Origin: Thioalkalivibrio sp.
Lineage (GTDB): Bacteria > Pseudomonadota > Gammaproteobacteria > Ectothiorhodospirales > Ectothiorhodospiraceae
Assembly (NCBI GenBank): GCA_007136145.1
Contig: SLHN01000072.1
Coordinates: 1-11,326, forward strand
DNA length: 11,326 nt
Reading direction: 5' to 3'
The number at the start of each line of letters is the position of its first letter. Positions within the stretch are counted from its first letter, which is position 1. Made by a program: the position numbers and the translations under genes. The notes under the pieces were generated by a model. It was not told where the DNA came from. It saw nothing but the letters and a program-made list of their open reading frames with translations, and ran no database searches. Of this stretch, positions 1 through 7,085 are shown piece by piece.

Positions 1-83
1 CGGGCCGTCAAACCCGGCCCCGGCCAGCGACCAACCAGGTCCTGGCGCAGAGCGAAGAAAAACTGACCGAAATACCCCTGCAT
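1..83 (-). CDS. Start of an unrecognised protein, cut by the left window edge
   Basis: An ATG at 83 opens a frame that stays open for 27 codons to the window edge (MQGYFGQFFFALRQDLVGRW then a Pro/Gly-rich stretch). A GGAG placed 8 nt before this ATG is formed by the last codons of the upstream glycosyltransferase, whose stop is only 5 nt away. This is the coupling pattern used elsewhere in this operon, so I read it as the next operon member. The visible N-terminus is too short to assign a family. It lacks a clear signal peptide, although a short aromatic stretch (residues 8-11) is present. A chance frame is possible at this length. Confidence 0.45.
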   Translation of the reverse strand, partial: MQGYFGQFFFALRQDLVGRWPGPGLTA

Positions 84-88
84 ATGCC

Positions 89-1675
89 CTACTCCATCGG
101 TAGAACCCGCAACAGCACGATGCCACCCTGTTGATAGATGATCTCCAGGGTGTGTTCCGGATAGTGCGCCCCGATAGCCGACACCCTGTGGGACCGGGTA
201 ACGGCCACCTCCCCCGGCTCCGGCAACCGCCGTGGGGTCGCCGCACCCCGATACACGCTGAAACTCGGCATGTTGATGCTGAAGGCGACCGTCTGATGAT
301 CCAGCGCGCGGGCGATCTCGGCGGCCCGCTGGACCGGCAGTTGTTGCATGTTTGCCGCAGCCGGAATCAGAGTGGTGACCAACGCCAGCGTCTGCAGTGC
401 GCCAATGAGAATCAGCCGCTTCCAGATAGGCAGTCGCACCAGCAGGGCAATCGCGAGCGCGCCGGCCGCGAACAGCGCCATGGTCCACAGATAGTGGCCG
501 TCAAACACCTCCATCCCCCATTGGGCGAGTTCGATCTCGTAGGCGCGGTCGAAATGCCCGGCTGCGACTCCAAGCAGAGAAGGCAACGTCAGCATCAGGC
601 CGAACGGAACGAGCGCGGGCAGAAACGCCAGCCACACGCTACGCAACTGCTCCCGGTGCATCGCCAGTAACAGCAACAGCGGTGTCACCCCGTAGAGGAT
701 GTAATGCGGAAGCTGGGTACTGGACAGCGAAAACAACACGAATACCACCCCGAACCAAGACCAGCTCAGGAGCTCCAGCCCTCGCGGCCGGTACCGCAGG
801 CGACCGAGGGTCGCGAGTAGCCAGCCGGCAAACGGCGAAACGACCAGTGGCAGCGCCAAAAGGTAATAGAACACGGTTCCGCCGTGGCCTTCCCGGGTCT
901 CGAGGAAACGCTGTACATTGTGTTCGATGAAAAACCCGTAGAAGAACCCGGAACCCTCGCGCACCAGAATCAGCAGGTACCAGGGCAGCGCCACCGCCGC
1001 CAGCAACAGCCATCCCCGTGCATCGAACACCGCACGCAACCATTCCCGCCAACGCCCCTCCGCGACGAAGAAGACCAGGGTCGCCAGTAGCGGTATCACG
1101 ATCGCCACTGGTCCCTTGGTGAGAAAACCCAGCCCCATCCACAAATAGGCGCGCAGCAACACGGTTCGGCGAGGGTTCTCCTGCCAGCGCGCGATCTCGA
1201 GGAAAGTCAGCGTCAGCCAAAGGTTCAGCCAGGCATCCGCGGTTGCCGCACGGCCGATCACCATGGGGCCGACCGAAAACGCGATCAGCAGCGCCGCCGC
1301 CCCAGCGCCAGCCGTACCCAGGCGCTCCCGCGCGAATCCATACACGGCGGCCACCCAAAGGCCGGCGGCAACCGCCGACGGCAGGCGGAACGCGAATTCC
1401 TGCGGGCCGAACACGTGCACCGAAAGCGCCTGCATCCAGTAACTCAGAATCGGTTTGTCGTACCGCGGCTCGCCATCGAGCCAGGTGGAGAGGTAGTTCC
1501 CGCTCAGCATCATCTCGCGGGTCGCTTGCGCGAATGCCCCTTCGTCGAGGTCGAACAGTGGCCAGGCCCCCAGACGCACGAAGAAAGCCAGCAGCACACC
1601 GGCGGTGACCGCCAGCAGCCAGCGCAACTCCATCGTCGGCCTGCCGCGGAGCGTGGCCCCGAACTGCTCAGACAT
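89..1675 (-). CDS. ArnT/PMT-type GT-C glycosyltransferase, lipid-carrier dependent
   Basis: A multi-pass inner-membrane glycosyltransferase of the ArnT/PMT (GT-C) superfamily, 528 residues, close to the usual ~550. Family members transfer a sugar from a polyprenyl-phosphate donor to an acceptor on the periplasmic side, such as lipid A, a protein or a glycan. Visible support is the first transmembrane helix (about 18-36), then the loop motif PLFDLDEGAFAQATREM with the acidic residues expected of GT-C active sites (D42, D44, E45). These are followed by a KPILSYW motif (74-80), an EFAFRLPSA segment and many later hydrophobic helices. The frame remains open upstream to 1726. I chose ATG 1675 because it overlaps the preceding glycosyltransferase stop by 8 nt, whereas the longer start would lie well inside that gene. 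The preceding GT2 gene probably makes its donor. The transferred sugar and the acceptor cannot be read from sequence, so calling it arnT would be too specific. Confidence 0.88.
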   Translation of the reverse strand: MSEQFGATLRGRPTMELRWLLAVTAGVLLAFFVRLGAWPLFDLDEGAFAQATREMMLSGNYLSTWLDGEPRYDKPILSYWMQALSVHVFGPQEFAFRLPSAVAAGLWVAAVYGFARERLGTAGAGAAALLIAFSVGPMVIGRAATADAWLNLWLTLTFLEIARWQENPRRTVLLRAYLWMGLGFLTKGPVAIVIPLLATLVFFVAEGRWREWLRAVFDARGWLLLAAVALPWYLLILVREGSGFFYGFFIEHNVQRFLETREGHGGTVFYYLLALPLVVSPFAGWLLATLGRLRYRPRGLELLSWSWFGVVFVLFSLSSTQLPHYILYGVTPLLLLLAMHREQLRSVWLAFLPALVPFGLMLTLPSLLGVAAGHFDRAYEIELAQWGMEVFDGHYLWTMALFAAGALAIALLVRLPIWKRLILIGALQTLALVTTLIPAAANMQQLPVQRAAEIARALDHQTVAFSINMPSFSVYRGAATPRRLPEPGEVAVTRSHRVSAIGAHYPEHTLEIIYQQGGIVLLRVLPME

Positions 1676-2708
1676 CGTGAAGATCCGTCCGGCCCTTCGG
1701 TGGCGCGGGAGAGTCTTTGTCGACACGCTGCGCCGACGAGGGCGACGCCGGGGCCAGCACGTAGGAGTGGGTTCGGGGTGAATCGAAATAGGTGCGCGCC
1801 AGCAATTCGGCCAGCACCCCGGTGGTCAGGAACTGGATGCTGAACACCAGCGCCAGCACGCCGAACAACAGCAGCGGACGGTCGCCAATATCTTGTCCGA
1901 AAACAAATTTCGCAATCAGCAACCAGGTCATGATTGCCGTTCCGACTACGCCGAAAGCGATCCCGATCGAGCCGAAGAAATGCCCGGGGCGGGCCCGATA
2001 ACGCAGAAAGAAGAACACGGCAAGCAGGTCAGGGACGACCCGAAACGCACGTGAAAGACCATACTTCGAGCGTCCACCGAGGCGCGGGCGGTGATTCACC
2101 GGCGTCTCGCCGATCCGTGACGGCGAGGTCACCCCCGCGATCCACACCGGGATGAACCGGTGCATCTCGCCGAACAGTCGGACCTGCCGCAGGACCTCAC
2201 CCCGATATACCTTCGTCCCGCACCCGTAGTCGCGGATCCGCACTCCGGTCACGCGACGGATCAGGAAGTTCGCGATTCGCGACGGCAACAACCGCAGGAA
2301 ATAGCCGTCCTGCCGGTTCCGGCGCCAGCCAGTGAGTAGATCGAGATCCCGCTGCAGTAACTCTTCCACCATCCGCGGAAGGTCGGCGGGATCGTTCTGA
2401 AGATCGCCGTCGAGTGTTGCAATCAACTCACCACGGCTCGCGTCGATTCCTGCCTGCAACGCGGCAGTCTGGCCGAAGTTCCGACGCAGCCGCAACACTC
2501 GAACCCGATGACCCGCCTCGCCGGCAGTTTCCTCCAGGCGAGCCGGCGTGCCATCGTTGCTTCCGTCGTCCACGCAAAGAAGCTCCCATTCTCCGGGATA
2601 GTTATCAAACACGGCAACCACTTCGGCCACCATCTGCCTCGCGTTGTCCGCCTCGTTGTAGAACGGGACAATGACGGAAAGAAACGGAGCCTTCTGGGAC
2701 ATGGACAT
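1668..2708 (-). CDS. Polyprenyl-phosphate glycosyltransferase, GT2 family (DPM1/GtrB/ArnC-like)
   Basis: A membrane-anchored GT2 enzyme, 346 residues, expected to move a sugar from a nucleotide donor to undecaprenyl phosphate on the cytoplasmic face. The N-terminal GT-A domain shows SVIVPFYNEADN (11-22), the nucleotide-binding VDDGSNDGT (46-54), the metal-binding DGD within LDGDLQNDP (99-107), and the acceptor-side HRPRLGGRSKYG motif (206-217). Two C-terminal transmembrane segments follow at about 243-270 and 278-303, as in GtrB/ArnC relatives. A ~40-residue polar tail is less usual. It starts 45 nt after the YbhN-like gene and overlaps the ArnT-like gene by 8 nt. Two in-frame ATGs (2708 and 2702) share one AGGTGA SD, at spacings of 3 and 9 nt. 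The second start, which is 2 residues shorter, has the better spacing. Family assignment is firm, but the sugar is unknown. Confidence 0.92.
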   Translation of the reverse strand: MSMSQKAPFLSVIVPFYNEADNARQMVAEVVAVFDNYPGEWELLCVDDGSNDGTPARLEETAGEAGHRVRVLRLRRNFGQTAALQAGIDASRGELIATLDGDLQNDPADLPRMVEELLQRDLDLLTGWRRNRQDGYFLRLLPSRIANFLIRRVTGVRIRDYGCGTKVYRGEVLRQVRLFGEMHRFIPVWIAGVTSPSRIGETPVNHRPRLGGRSKYGLSRAFRVVPDLLAVFFFLRYRARPGHFFGSIGIAFGVVGTAIMTWLLIAKFVFGQDIGDRPLLLFGVLALVFSIQFLTTGVLAELLARTYFDSPRTHSYVLAPASPSSAQRVDKDSPAPPKGRTDLHDV

Positions 2709-2753
2709 GGGTCACCTGGCGCTGCGAAGTTGCGGATTATACGATCCCGGTTG

Positions 2754-3707
2754 TTACCGAAGCGACACCGGGGGCACGGCAGCGGCGCGCCCGCGGTGTG
2801 GCAAGAACAGCGCCGGAACCGCCAGCAGCAGCGAAATACCCAGTAGAAACAGGTGCAGGGTCACCGCAGCGTGCAGGGCCTCGGCCGCACCCAGCCCGGT
2901 GAGCACCAGCGCACCGGCGACGGCGGCCTCGAAGGTTCCCGCACCCGCCACTCCTTGAATCGGCGACAGAGCAGCCACCTCTGCCGCCGCGATCGCAACC
3001 AGCGCCTGCATCGAATCGAGACCCGCCACGGCTCCGGCCACGATCGCAAGGGAAAACCACTTGGCGGCCCAGGCCGTCAGAGTCAGCCCGTACACCCAGA
3101 CCAGATTCGCCGGCAAAAGGCGCAGCGGCCAGCTCAGTACCGCGACCCAGCGCTGTCCGCGATCGGCCCACGGCAGCAGCAGCCGAGGCGCCCATACCAG
3201 GCCCAGCCAGCCAGTCAGTCCCAGTCCGAGCAACGCAATGAGCCCGGCGGTGCCGCCATAAACCAGCATTACCACCGCCGACAGCCCGAGAGTCGCCATC
3301 GCGACCAGATCATGCAGCCGAAGCGCCACCAGTAGCCCCAACCCCTGCGCGAGCGGGACCGAACAGTGCCGGCGCATCAGCAGCGGCAACGCGGCCTCAC
3401 CCGCCCGGGCCGGCACCAGATTGATCGCGGCCAGATGCAGCGCGGTGATGCGAAACCAGGACAGCGGCGATGCACGGGCTCCGACCCCGCGCGCCACGAC
3501 CGCCAGTCGCCCGGCGCGCAGACCGTAACTGAGGACTGCGAGTCCAGCTCCCAGCAACAGCTCGCCCGGCGGCACTTCCCGCCAGACAGCCAACACACTC
3601 CGCCAACCCAGAACCCATTCCACAAGGATTGCCAGCCCCGCGGACAGCAGAATCCCGAAAAACCAACCCAGAAGCACGCGTCGGCGCGAGTTTCGGGACT
3701 CAGACAT
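2754..3707 (-). CDS. YbhN/UPF0104-family membrane protein (lysylphosphatidylglycerol synthase TM-like, putative flippase)
   Basis: A 317-residue integral membrane protein with about eight hydrophobic helices. It matches the LPG-synthase transmembrane region family (YbhN/UPF0104). Family signatures visible are YGLRAGRLAV (61-70), NLVPARAGEAALPLLMRR (96-113) with the conserved N-P-R-GE pattern, R130/D133 in the next helix, and the C-terminal SPIQGVAGAGTFEAA (248-262). There is no catalytic aminoacyl-transferase domain, so it is not a complete MprF. Family members beside polyprenyl-phosphate glycosyltransferases are often annotated as flippase-like, but transport has not been shown for most. The GAGG SD overlaps the TGA stop of the upstream small gene and lies 10 nt before the ATG, which fixes the start and suggests translational coupling. 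It probably helps move or supply the lipid-linked intermediate used by the two downstream glycosyltransferases, but this is inference from context. Confidence 0.85.
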   Translation of the reverse strand: MSESRNSRRRVLLGWFFGILLSAGLAILVEWVLGWRSVLAVWREVPPGELLLGAGLAVLSYGLRAGRLAVVARGVGARASPLSWFRITALHLAAINLVPARAGEAALPLLMRRHCSVPLAQGLGLLVALRLHDLVAMATLGLSAVVMLVYGGTAGLIALLGLGLTGWLGLVWAPRLLLPWADRGQRWVAVLSWPLRLLPANLVWVYGLTLTAWAAKWFSLAIVAGAVAGLDSMQALVAIAAAEVAALSPIQGVAGAGTFEAAVAGALVLTGLGAAEALHAAVTLHLFLLGISLLLAVPALFLPHRGRAAAVPPVSLR

Positions 3708-3719
3708 ACGGACAGAGCC

Positions 3720-4106
3720 TCAATGGGAACCTTGTGTACCGGGAATCTCCTCCACGTAACTGCGAAAGCCCCGCATCAGGAAGACTTCATACCGGCGCGA
3801 ACTTTCCGTATACAGCGGGATTTGGATCGATGCAACCGATTCCACCGCATCGAAGCGCTGGCGGATCTGATCCGGGAGTTCGCCACGCCCCCGAATCACC
3901 CGCATTTGCGGCACAGGGATGCGCCGCCACGAACGCAGGGGCAACGTCATCCATCGGTCCCCGAGCCGGATGCAGGATCCGCCCGTTCGCAGCCAATACC
4001 ACGAGTCGCGAAAACGCTTGCCAGCGCTCGCTGTTTGCTTGGAAGATGGGCGTCCGCTTGCCTTTTCCTCGGGAAATGCCAATGCATTCCACCCCCCGCT
4101 GCCCAT
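3720..4106 (-). CDS. Unrecognised 128-residue protein, first gene of the glycosylation operon
   Basis: I do not recognise this protein. The C-terminal two thirds look like real coding sequence: an aromatic/Arg-rich WYWLRTGGSCIRLGDRWMTL segment, then RSWRRIPVPQM, GELPDQIRQRFDAVESVASI, and YEVFLMRGFRSYVEEIPG near the end. There is no signal peptide and no clear membrane helix. Its stop TGA forms the SD of the YbhN-like gene 12 nt downstream, which argues that the frame is translated. The start is uncertain. ATG 4106 gives 128 residues but has only a weak upstream GGA, and it collides with the start of the divergent VTT gene. A TTG at 4082, preceded by GGTGG at 6 nt, is an alternative that leaves a small gap. 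The first ~30 residues (Ser/Lys/Ala-rich) look less protein-like than the rest, so an N-terminally shortened or decayed gene is possible. Confidence 0.55.
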   Translation of the reverse strand: MGSGGWNALAFPEEKASGRPSSKQTASAGKRFRDSWYWLRTGGSCIRLGDRWMTLPLRSWRRIPVPQMRVIRGRGELPDQIRQRFDAVESVASIQIPLYTESSRRYEVFLMRGFRSYVEEIPGTQGSH

Positions 4107-4785
4107 GATGAATTTTCCGATGAGCTGGCTTCGCCAGCACTGGAGAGTGCTGTTGCTACTGGTGCTGGTCGTGGTGGGTCTGATCCTGGCGACCTGGCAC
4201 GCCCGCGACCTCTCGGTGCTGCTGGAGAGAGGCGACCAGATCGCCGACCGGCCGGCAGCGATGGTCGCTGTGGTCGTGCTGATGATCGTGCTGTTCACCT
4301 TCGCACTACCCGGAAGCCTGGGCTTTTGGCTGATCGCGCCATTCCATCCTCCCGTGGTCTCCGTGGCGATGTTGCTGGTGGGCAGTGTCTTCGGCGCGCT
4401 GGGTGCCCACACCTTCGCAAATCGACTCGGGGAGCGCTGGTCTCCCAGTGCCAATGCGGAACGCCTCGTCACCTTGCTGAGCCACCGCAGCGATCTTCTG
4501 ACGCAAACCGCGTTGCGCGTGCTTCCTGGCTTCCCCCACTCCCTCGTCAACTATGCCGGCGGCGTACTCGGGCTCCCGCGTGGCGGCTTTCTGCTTGCCG
4601 CGCTGATCGGCCTTTCCATCAAGTGGGGGGTGTACGCAACCGCGGTACACGGGGCGGTCGAGGCAATCGAAACCGGCGATGCGTTGCAGCCGCAGACGGT
4701 GCTTCCGCTGTTCGTTCTGGCGGCTCTGCTGGTTCTCGGTGGCTGGGCACGAAAGCGTATCGAGGCACGCCGCGACGATCCCTGA
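4105..4785 (+). CDS. TVP38/TMEM64 (VTT-domain, DedA-superfamily) membrane protein
   Basis: A 226-residue polytopic membrane protein of the TVP38/VTT type. It begins with a hydrophobic helix (WRVLLLLVLVVVGLILATW). The first re-entrant-like motif FALPGSLGFWLIAPF and the second hallmark RVLPGFPHSLVNYAGGVLGL follow, with further helices at the C-terminus and a basic tail. DedA relatives are implicated in membrane homeostasis, and some recycle undecaprenyl phosphate; whether this TVP38 branch does so is not settled. The frame stays open 62 codons upstream, but that extension is Arg/Pro/His-rich and unlike this family. I therefore start at the ATGATG at 4105/4108, with ATG 4120 also possible. No SD is visible before any of these starts. 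Its 5' end abuts the start of the leftward operon. fbp follows on the same strand 114 nt downstream. Confidence 0.82.
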   Translation: MMNFPMSWLRQHWRVLLLLVLVVVGLILATWHARDLSVLLERGDQIADRPAAMVAVVVLMIVLFTFALPGSLGFWLIAPFHPPVVSVAMLLVGSVFGALGAHTFANRLGERWSPSANAERLVTLLSHRSDLLTQTALRVLPGFPHSLVNYAGGVLGLPRGGFLLAALIGLSIKWGVYATAVHGAVEAIETGDALQPQTVLPLFVLAALLVLGGWARKRIEARRDDP

Positions 4786-4807
4786 CGCCTGGATCGACAG
4801 GTGGCGT

Positions 4808-4838
4808 TGGTTCGCGCCGCAGCCGGGGAGCGCAACCA
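4808..4838 (+). terminator. Possible hairpin between the VTT gene and fbp
   Basis: TGGTT (4808-4812) and GCGC (4814-4817) pair with GCGC (4830-4833) and AACCA (4834-4838). This makes a 9-bp stem with one bulged C and a 12-nt loop. No T-run follows, so it would be an inefficient intrinsic terminator at best. It sits after the VTT stop and just before the putative fbp promoter, which fits either a weak terminator or a leader/operator structure. Confidence 0.3.
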
Positions 4839-4860
4839 GATACCATGTTGCTGGTAGGTG

Positions 4861-4866
4861 TATACT
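4861..4866 (+). promoter_or_regulatory. Possible -10 box of an fbp promoter
   Basis: TATACT at 4861-4866 matches five of six positions of the sigma-70 -10 consensus and lies 33 nt before the fbp ATG. It is preceded directly by TG. No convincing -35 box is present 16-18 nt upstream, so the call rests on the -10 box and its position. Confidence 0.33.
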
Positions 4867-4899
4867 GGACGGTCTTTCCTCAAGGCGCCGGAGCAGGGC

Positions 4900-5922
4900 A
4901 TGAAAGCCAGCGCGGGCTATCAGATCGTTACCCTGAACGAGTTCATCATCAACCGGCAGGAAGAACACCCGGAGGCCAGGGGCGACCTCTCGCGGCTGCT
5001 GCACCACATCGGGGTTGCAGCAAAGATCGTGAACAAGAAAATCAACAAGGCGGGGCTCGTCGACATCCTCGGCGAAGCGGGCGAAGTCAACGTTCAGGGC
5101 GAGGACGTGAAAAAACTCGATGTCTTCGCGAACGACCATTTCATCGCGGCGATCCAGGCGTCGGGCGAAGTCTGCGCGATCGCGTCCGAGGAAAACCAGG
5201 AGATCGTCACCTTCGACGACGGCCTGTCGCGGGACGGACACTATGTGTTCTGCATGGACCCGCTGGACGGTTCCTCGAACATCGAGGTCAACGTTTCCGT
5301 CGGAACGATTTTTTCGATCTACCGGCGGACCAGCCCCGAGGGAGAACGCGCCCAGGTATCCGACTTCCTGCAGACCGGAGACCACCAGGTGGCCGCCGGA
5401 TACGTGATCTACGGGTCGTCGACGATGATGGTGTACACCACCGGCAATGGCGTCGATGGCTTCACGCTGGATCCAGGCATTGGCGAATTCTGCCTCTCGC
5501 ATCCCGGCATCCGCACCCCCGACGAAGGCCGGATCTACAGCATCAACGAGGGCAACTACGTCCACTTCCCGATGGGCGTGAAGCAGTACATCAAGTACTG
5601 CCAGGAAATCGACCCGGATACCCACCGCCCGTATACGTCACGTTACATCGGGTCGCTGGTCTCGGACTTCCACCGCAATCTTCTGATGGGCGGGATTTTC
5701 ATCTATCCACAGACGCAGAGTGCTCCGAAGGGCAAGCTCCGGTTGATCTACGAGTGCAACCCGGTCGCGTTCATTGCCGAACAGGCCGGAGGGGCCGCGA
5801 CCAATGGTTCGACACGCATGCTCGAAGTGATCCCTGATGATCTGCACCAGCGGGTCCCACTCTATGTGGGGTCGCGGAAAATGGTCGACAAGGTAAAGGC
5901 GTTTCTGCACCAATACCCTTGA
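4900..5922 (+). CDS. fbp: Fructose-1,6-bisphosphatase class I
   Basis: A cytoplasmic enzyme that hydrolyses fructose 1,6-bisphosphate to fructose 6-phosphate plus phosphate. It serves gluconeogenesis and, in an autotroph, the Calvin cycle. The 340 residues fit class I bacterial FBPases (~330). Visible signatures are the metal-ligand acidic pair in SEENQE (E97/E98), the family motif DPLDGSSN (120-127) followed by IEVNVSVGTIFSIY, a substrate-binding region with NEGN (216-219) and YIGSLVSDFHRNLLMGGIF (249-267), and a metal-ligand Glu in YECNP (E285). The frame is open from 4858, but ATG 4900 is chosen because GGAG lies 6 nt upstream and the protein then begins like its family, with TLNEFI at residues 11-16. 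It appears to be transcribed alone, or weakly with the VTT gene. No neighbouring Calvin-cycle gene is present, so a dedicated role in CO2 fixation cannot be inferred. Confidence 0.97.
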   Translation: MKASAGYQIVTLNEFIINRQEEHPEARGDLSRLLHHIGVAAKIVNKKINKAGLVDILGEAGEVNVQGEDVKKLDVFANDHFIAAIQASGEVCAIASEENQEIVTFDDGLSRDGHYVFCMDPLDGSSNIEVNVSVGTIFSIYRRTSPEGERAQVSDFLQTGDHQVAAGYVIYGSSTMMVYTTGNGVDGFTLDPGIGEFCLSHPGIRTPDEGRIYSINEGNYVHFPMGVKQYIKYCQEIDPDTHRPYTSRYIGSLVSDFHRNLLMGGIFIYPQTQSAPKGKLRLIYECNPVAFIAEQAGGAATNGSTRMLEVIPDDLHQRVPLYVGSRKMVDKVKAFLHQYP

Positions 5923-6002
5923 ACCACAGCGCGAACACCCTATGTTCGTCAGTGTCCTCGGTTCGGATCGTTGTCCGCCGCCACAACTCCTCGGTTTCCG
6001 CG

Positions 6003-6043
6003 CGAGGCTGCCGCAGCCTGGTCATGAGGTGGCGGCAGCCTCG
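6003..6043. terminator. Perfect 12-bp hairpin between convergent fbp and hydrolase genes
   Basis: CGAGGCTGCCGC (6003-6014) pairs perfectly with GCGGCAGCCTCG (6032-6043) across a 17-nt loop that can itself form a short CCT/AGG inner stem. It lies 80 nt after the fbp stop and 14 nt after the hydrolase stop, the position of a bidirectional terminator. Neither strand has a T-run after the stem, so classic intrinsic termination would be weak. The GC-rich stem could instead pause polymerase or protect 3' ends. Confidence 0.5.
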
Positions 6044-6057
6044 GGTAAAGGCAAGCG

Positions 6058-6954
6058 TCAATCCTGGAACCCGACGATAGCCTCCACCACGTCGTCGGCG
6101 AAGAAGTCGCGGAAGAAGTGATCCGCGCCATCGATCGTAACCGTGGTGACCGCGGCCGAGTCTTCAAGGCCAGTCATGCGCGCGGGTAGATCGGCGACCA
6201 CGGTATCCTCGGAGCCGATAATCACCAGCGTCGGTGTCCCAATGCCGTCGATCAGCGTTGGCGTGTCGTGGGCGGCTTCCGGCTCGTAGTATCCAAGAAA
6301 TGCCGATGGTGTAACGTCCAGCGATTCGCAATACAGGAAGCGAACATCGCGTAGCAATGTCTCCGACTGGTCCATGCGCAGCAGTTCCCGTGCCTGGTCC
6401 AGACGCGCGACCAGCGGCATTCCCGACTGTGCCTCGTAGCTCGCCGCCGCGTCTTCGACATCGAACGTCGACGGCGCGATCAACACCAGCGACCGGATCC
6501 CTTCGGGCGAGGTCTCCCTGAAATAGCGCGCGATCTGATTGCCCCCTCTCGAATGACCCAGCAACGTAACGGACCCGAAGCCTTCGGCCTTCAGCCAGCG
6601 CATCCAGGCGTCGAGTTCGGCAAAATGGTCCTGTACGCCGTGCGTCACGGGCCGATCACACTCGAACATGCCTTCGCGGGCGTCGATCCCGAAGCTGAGG
6701 TTGAGCGAGAGCGAGTTCACCCCTTGCTCGGCCAACAGATCCTGAATAGTCGCCATGGTTTCCATGCGTCCATGCGCCAAGGTTCCATGCAGCATCAGAA
6801 AAATTCCGTCAGCGGGGTCGGATGGCGACTGCAGGTGACCGACCAACGTCAACCCATCGTGTTCCAGGGTCACACGCTCGACCGCTTGGCCGGCGAGCGG
6901 TAGGCAACAGAGCAGGACGAACAGGGAACCGAAAACTTGCCGAATACGAACCAT
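6058..6954 (-). CDS. Exported alpha/beta-hydrolase
   Basis: A serine hydrolase of the alpha/beta-hydrolase fold, 298 residues. An N-terminal signal peptide is evident: basic MVRIR, hydrophobic VFGSLFVLLCCLPL, then a likely signal peptidase I site after AGQA (24). A lipoprotein reading is unlikely because Leu precedes the cysteines. Catalytic elements are visible: an oxyanion-type LMLHGTLAHG (54-62), the nucleophile elbow LLGHSRGG with S135, the acid in IIGSEDTVV (D250) and the histidine in DGADHFF (H279). The substrate is unknown; an esterase- or peptidase-like activity in the periplasm is the family expectation. ATG 6954 is chosen over the upstream ATGs at 6999 and 6969 because an AGAGGA SD lies 6 nt before it and the signal peptide then starts cleanly. 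It is divergent from ettA and convergent with fbp, so it probably forms a single-gene unit. Confidence 0.88.
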   Translation of the reverse strand: MVRIRQVFGSLFVLLCCLPLAGQAVERVTLEHDGLTLVGHLQSPSDPADGIFLMLHGTLAHGRMETMATIQDLLAEQGVNSLSLNLSFGIDAREGMFECDRPVTHGVQDHFAELDAWMRWLKAEGFGSVTLLGHSRGGNQIARYFRETSPEGIRSLVLIAPSTFDVEDAAASYEAQSGMPLVARLDQARELLRMDQSETLLRDVRFLYCESLDVTPSAFLGYYEPEAAHDTPTLIDGIGTPTLVIIGSEDTVVADLPARMTGLEDSAAVTTVTIDGADHFFRDFFADDVVEAIVGFQD

Positions 6955-7085
6955 ACTGATTCCTCTCATTGAAAAGGTAACGAACCCTATAGACGCCATG
7001 AAGAGCCAAAAAATTCGGATGGCACTCGTGGTACAGTGTCCTGTTAACCGCCTTCAACACGCACAACGTACCCAGAAGAGGCCCC

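Noticed and set aside
3919..4104. In-frame upstream extension of the VTT protein
   Set aside because: The extra 62 residues are Arg/His/Pro-rich, lack an SD, and precede the expected N-terminal helix.
4306..5625. Long minus-strand open frame opposite the VTT gene and fbp
   Set aside because: The plus-strand products are unambiguous families. The antisense product is Asp/Arg/Val-rich, as expected of a shadow frame.
3366..5837. Very long open frame on the plus strand crossing the operon, the VTT gene and fbp
   Set aside because: It is Arg/Pro/Ser-rich, has no family features, and overlaps well-supported genes on both strands. It is a by-product of high GC.
6969..6993. TTGAAA followed by TATAGA in the hydrolase-ettA gap
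   Set aside because: The spacer is only 13 nt, too short for sigma-70, and there is no CCCCAT-like -10 for sigma-32.
7020..7034. TGGCAC motif resembling the -24 half of a sigma-54 promoter before ettA
   Set aside because: The -12 half TTGC is absent at the required spacing; GTAC stands there instead.
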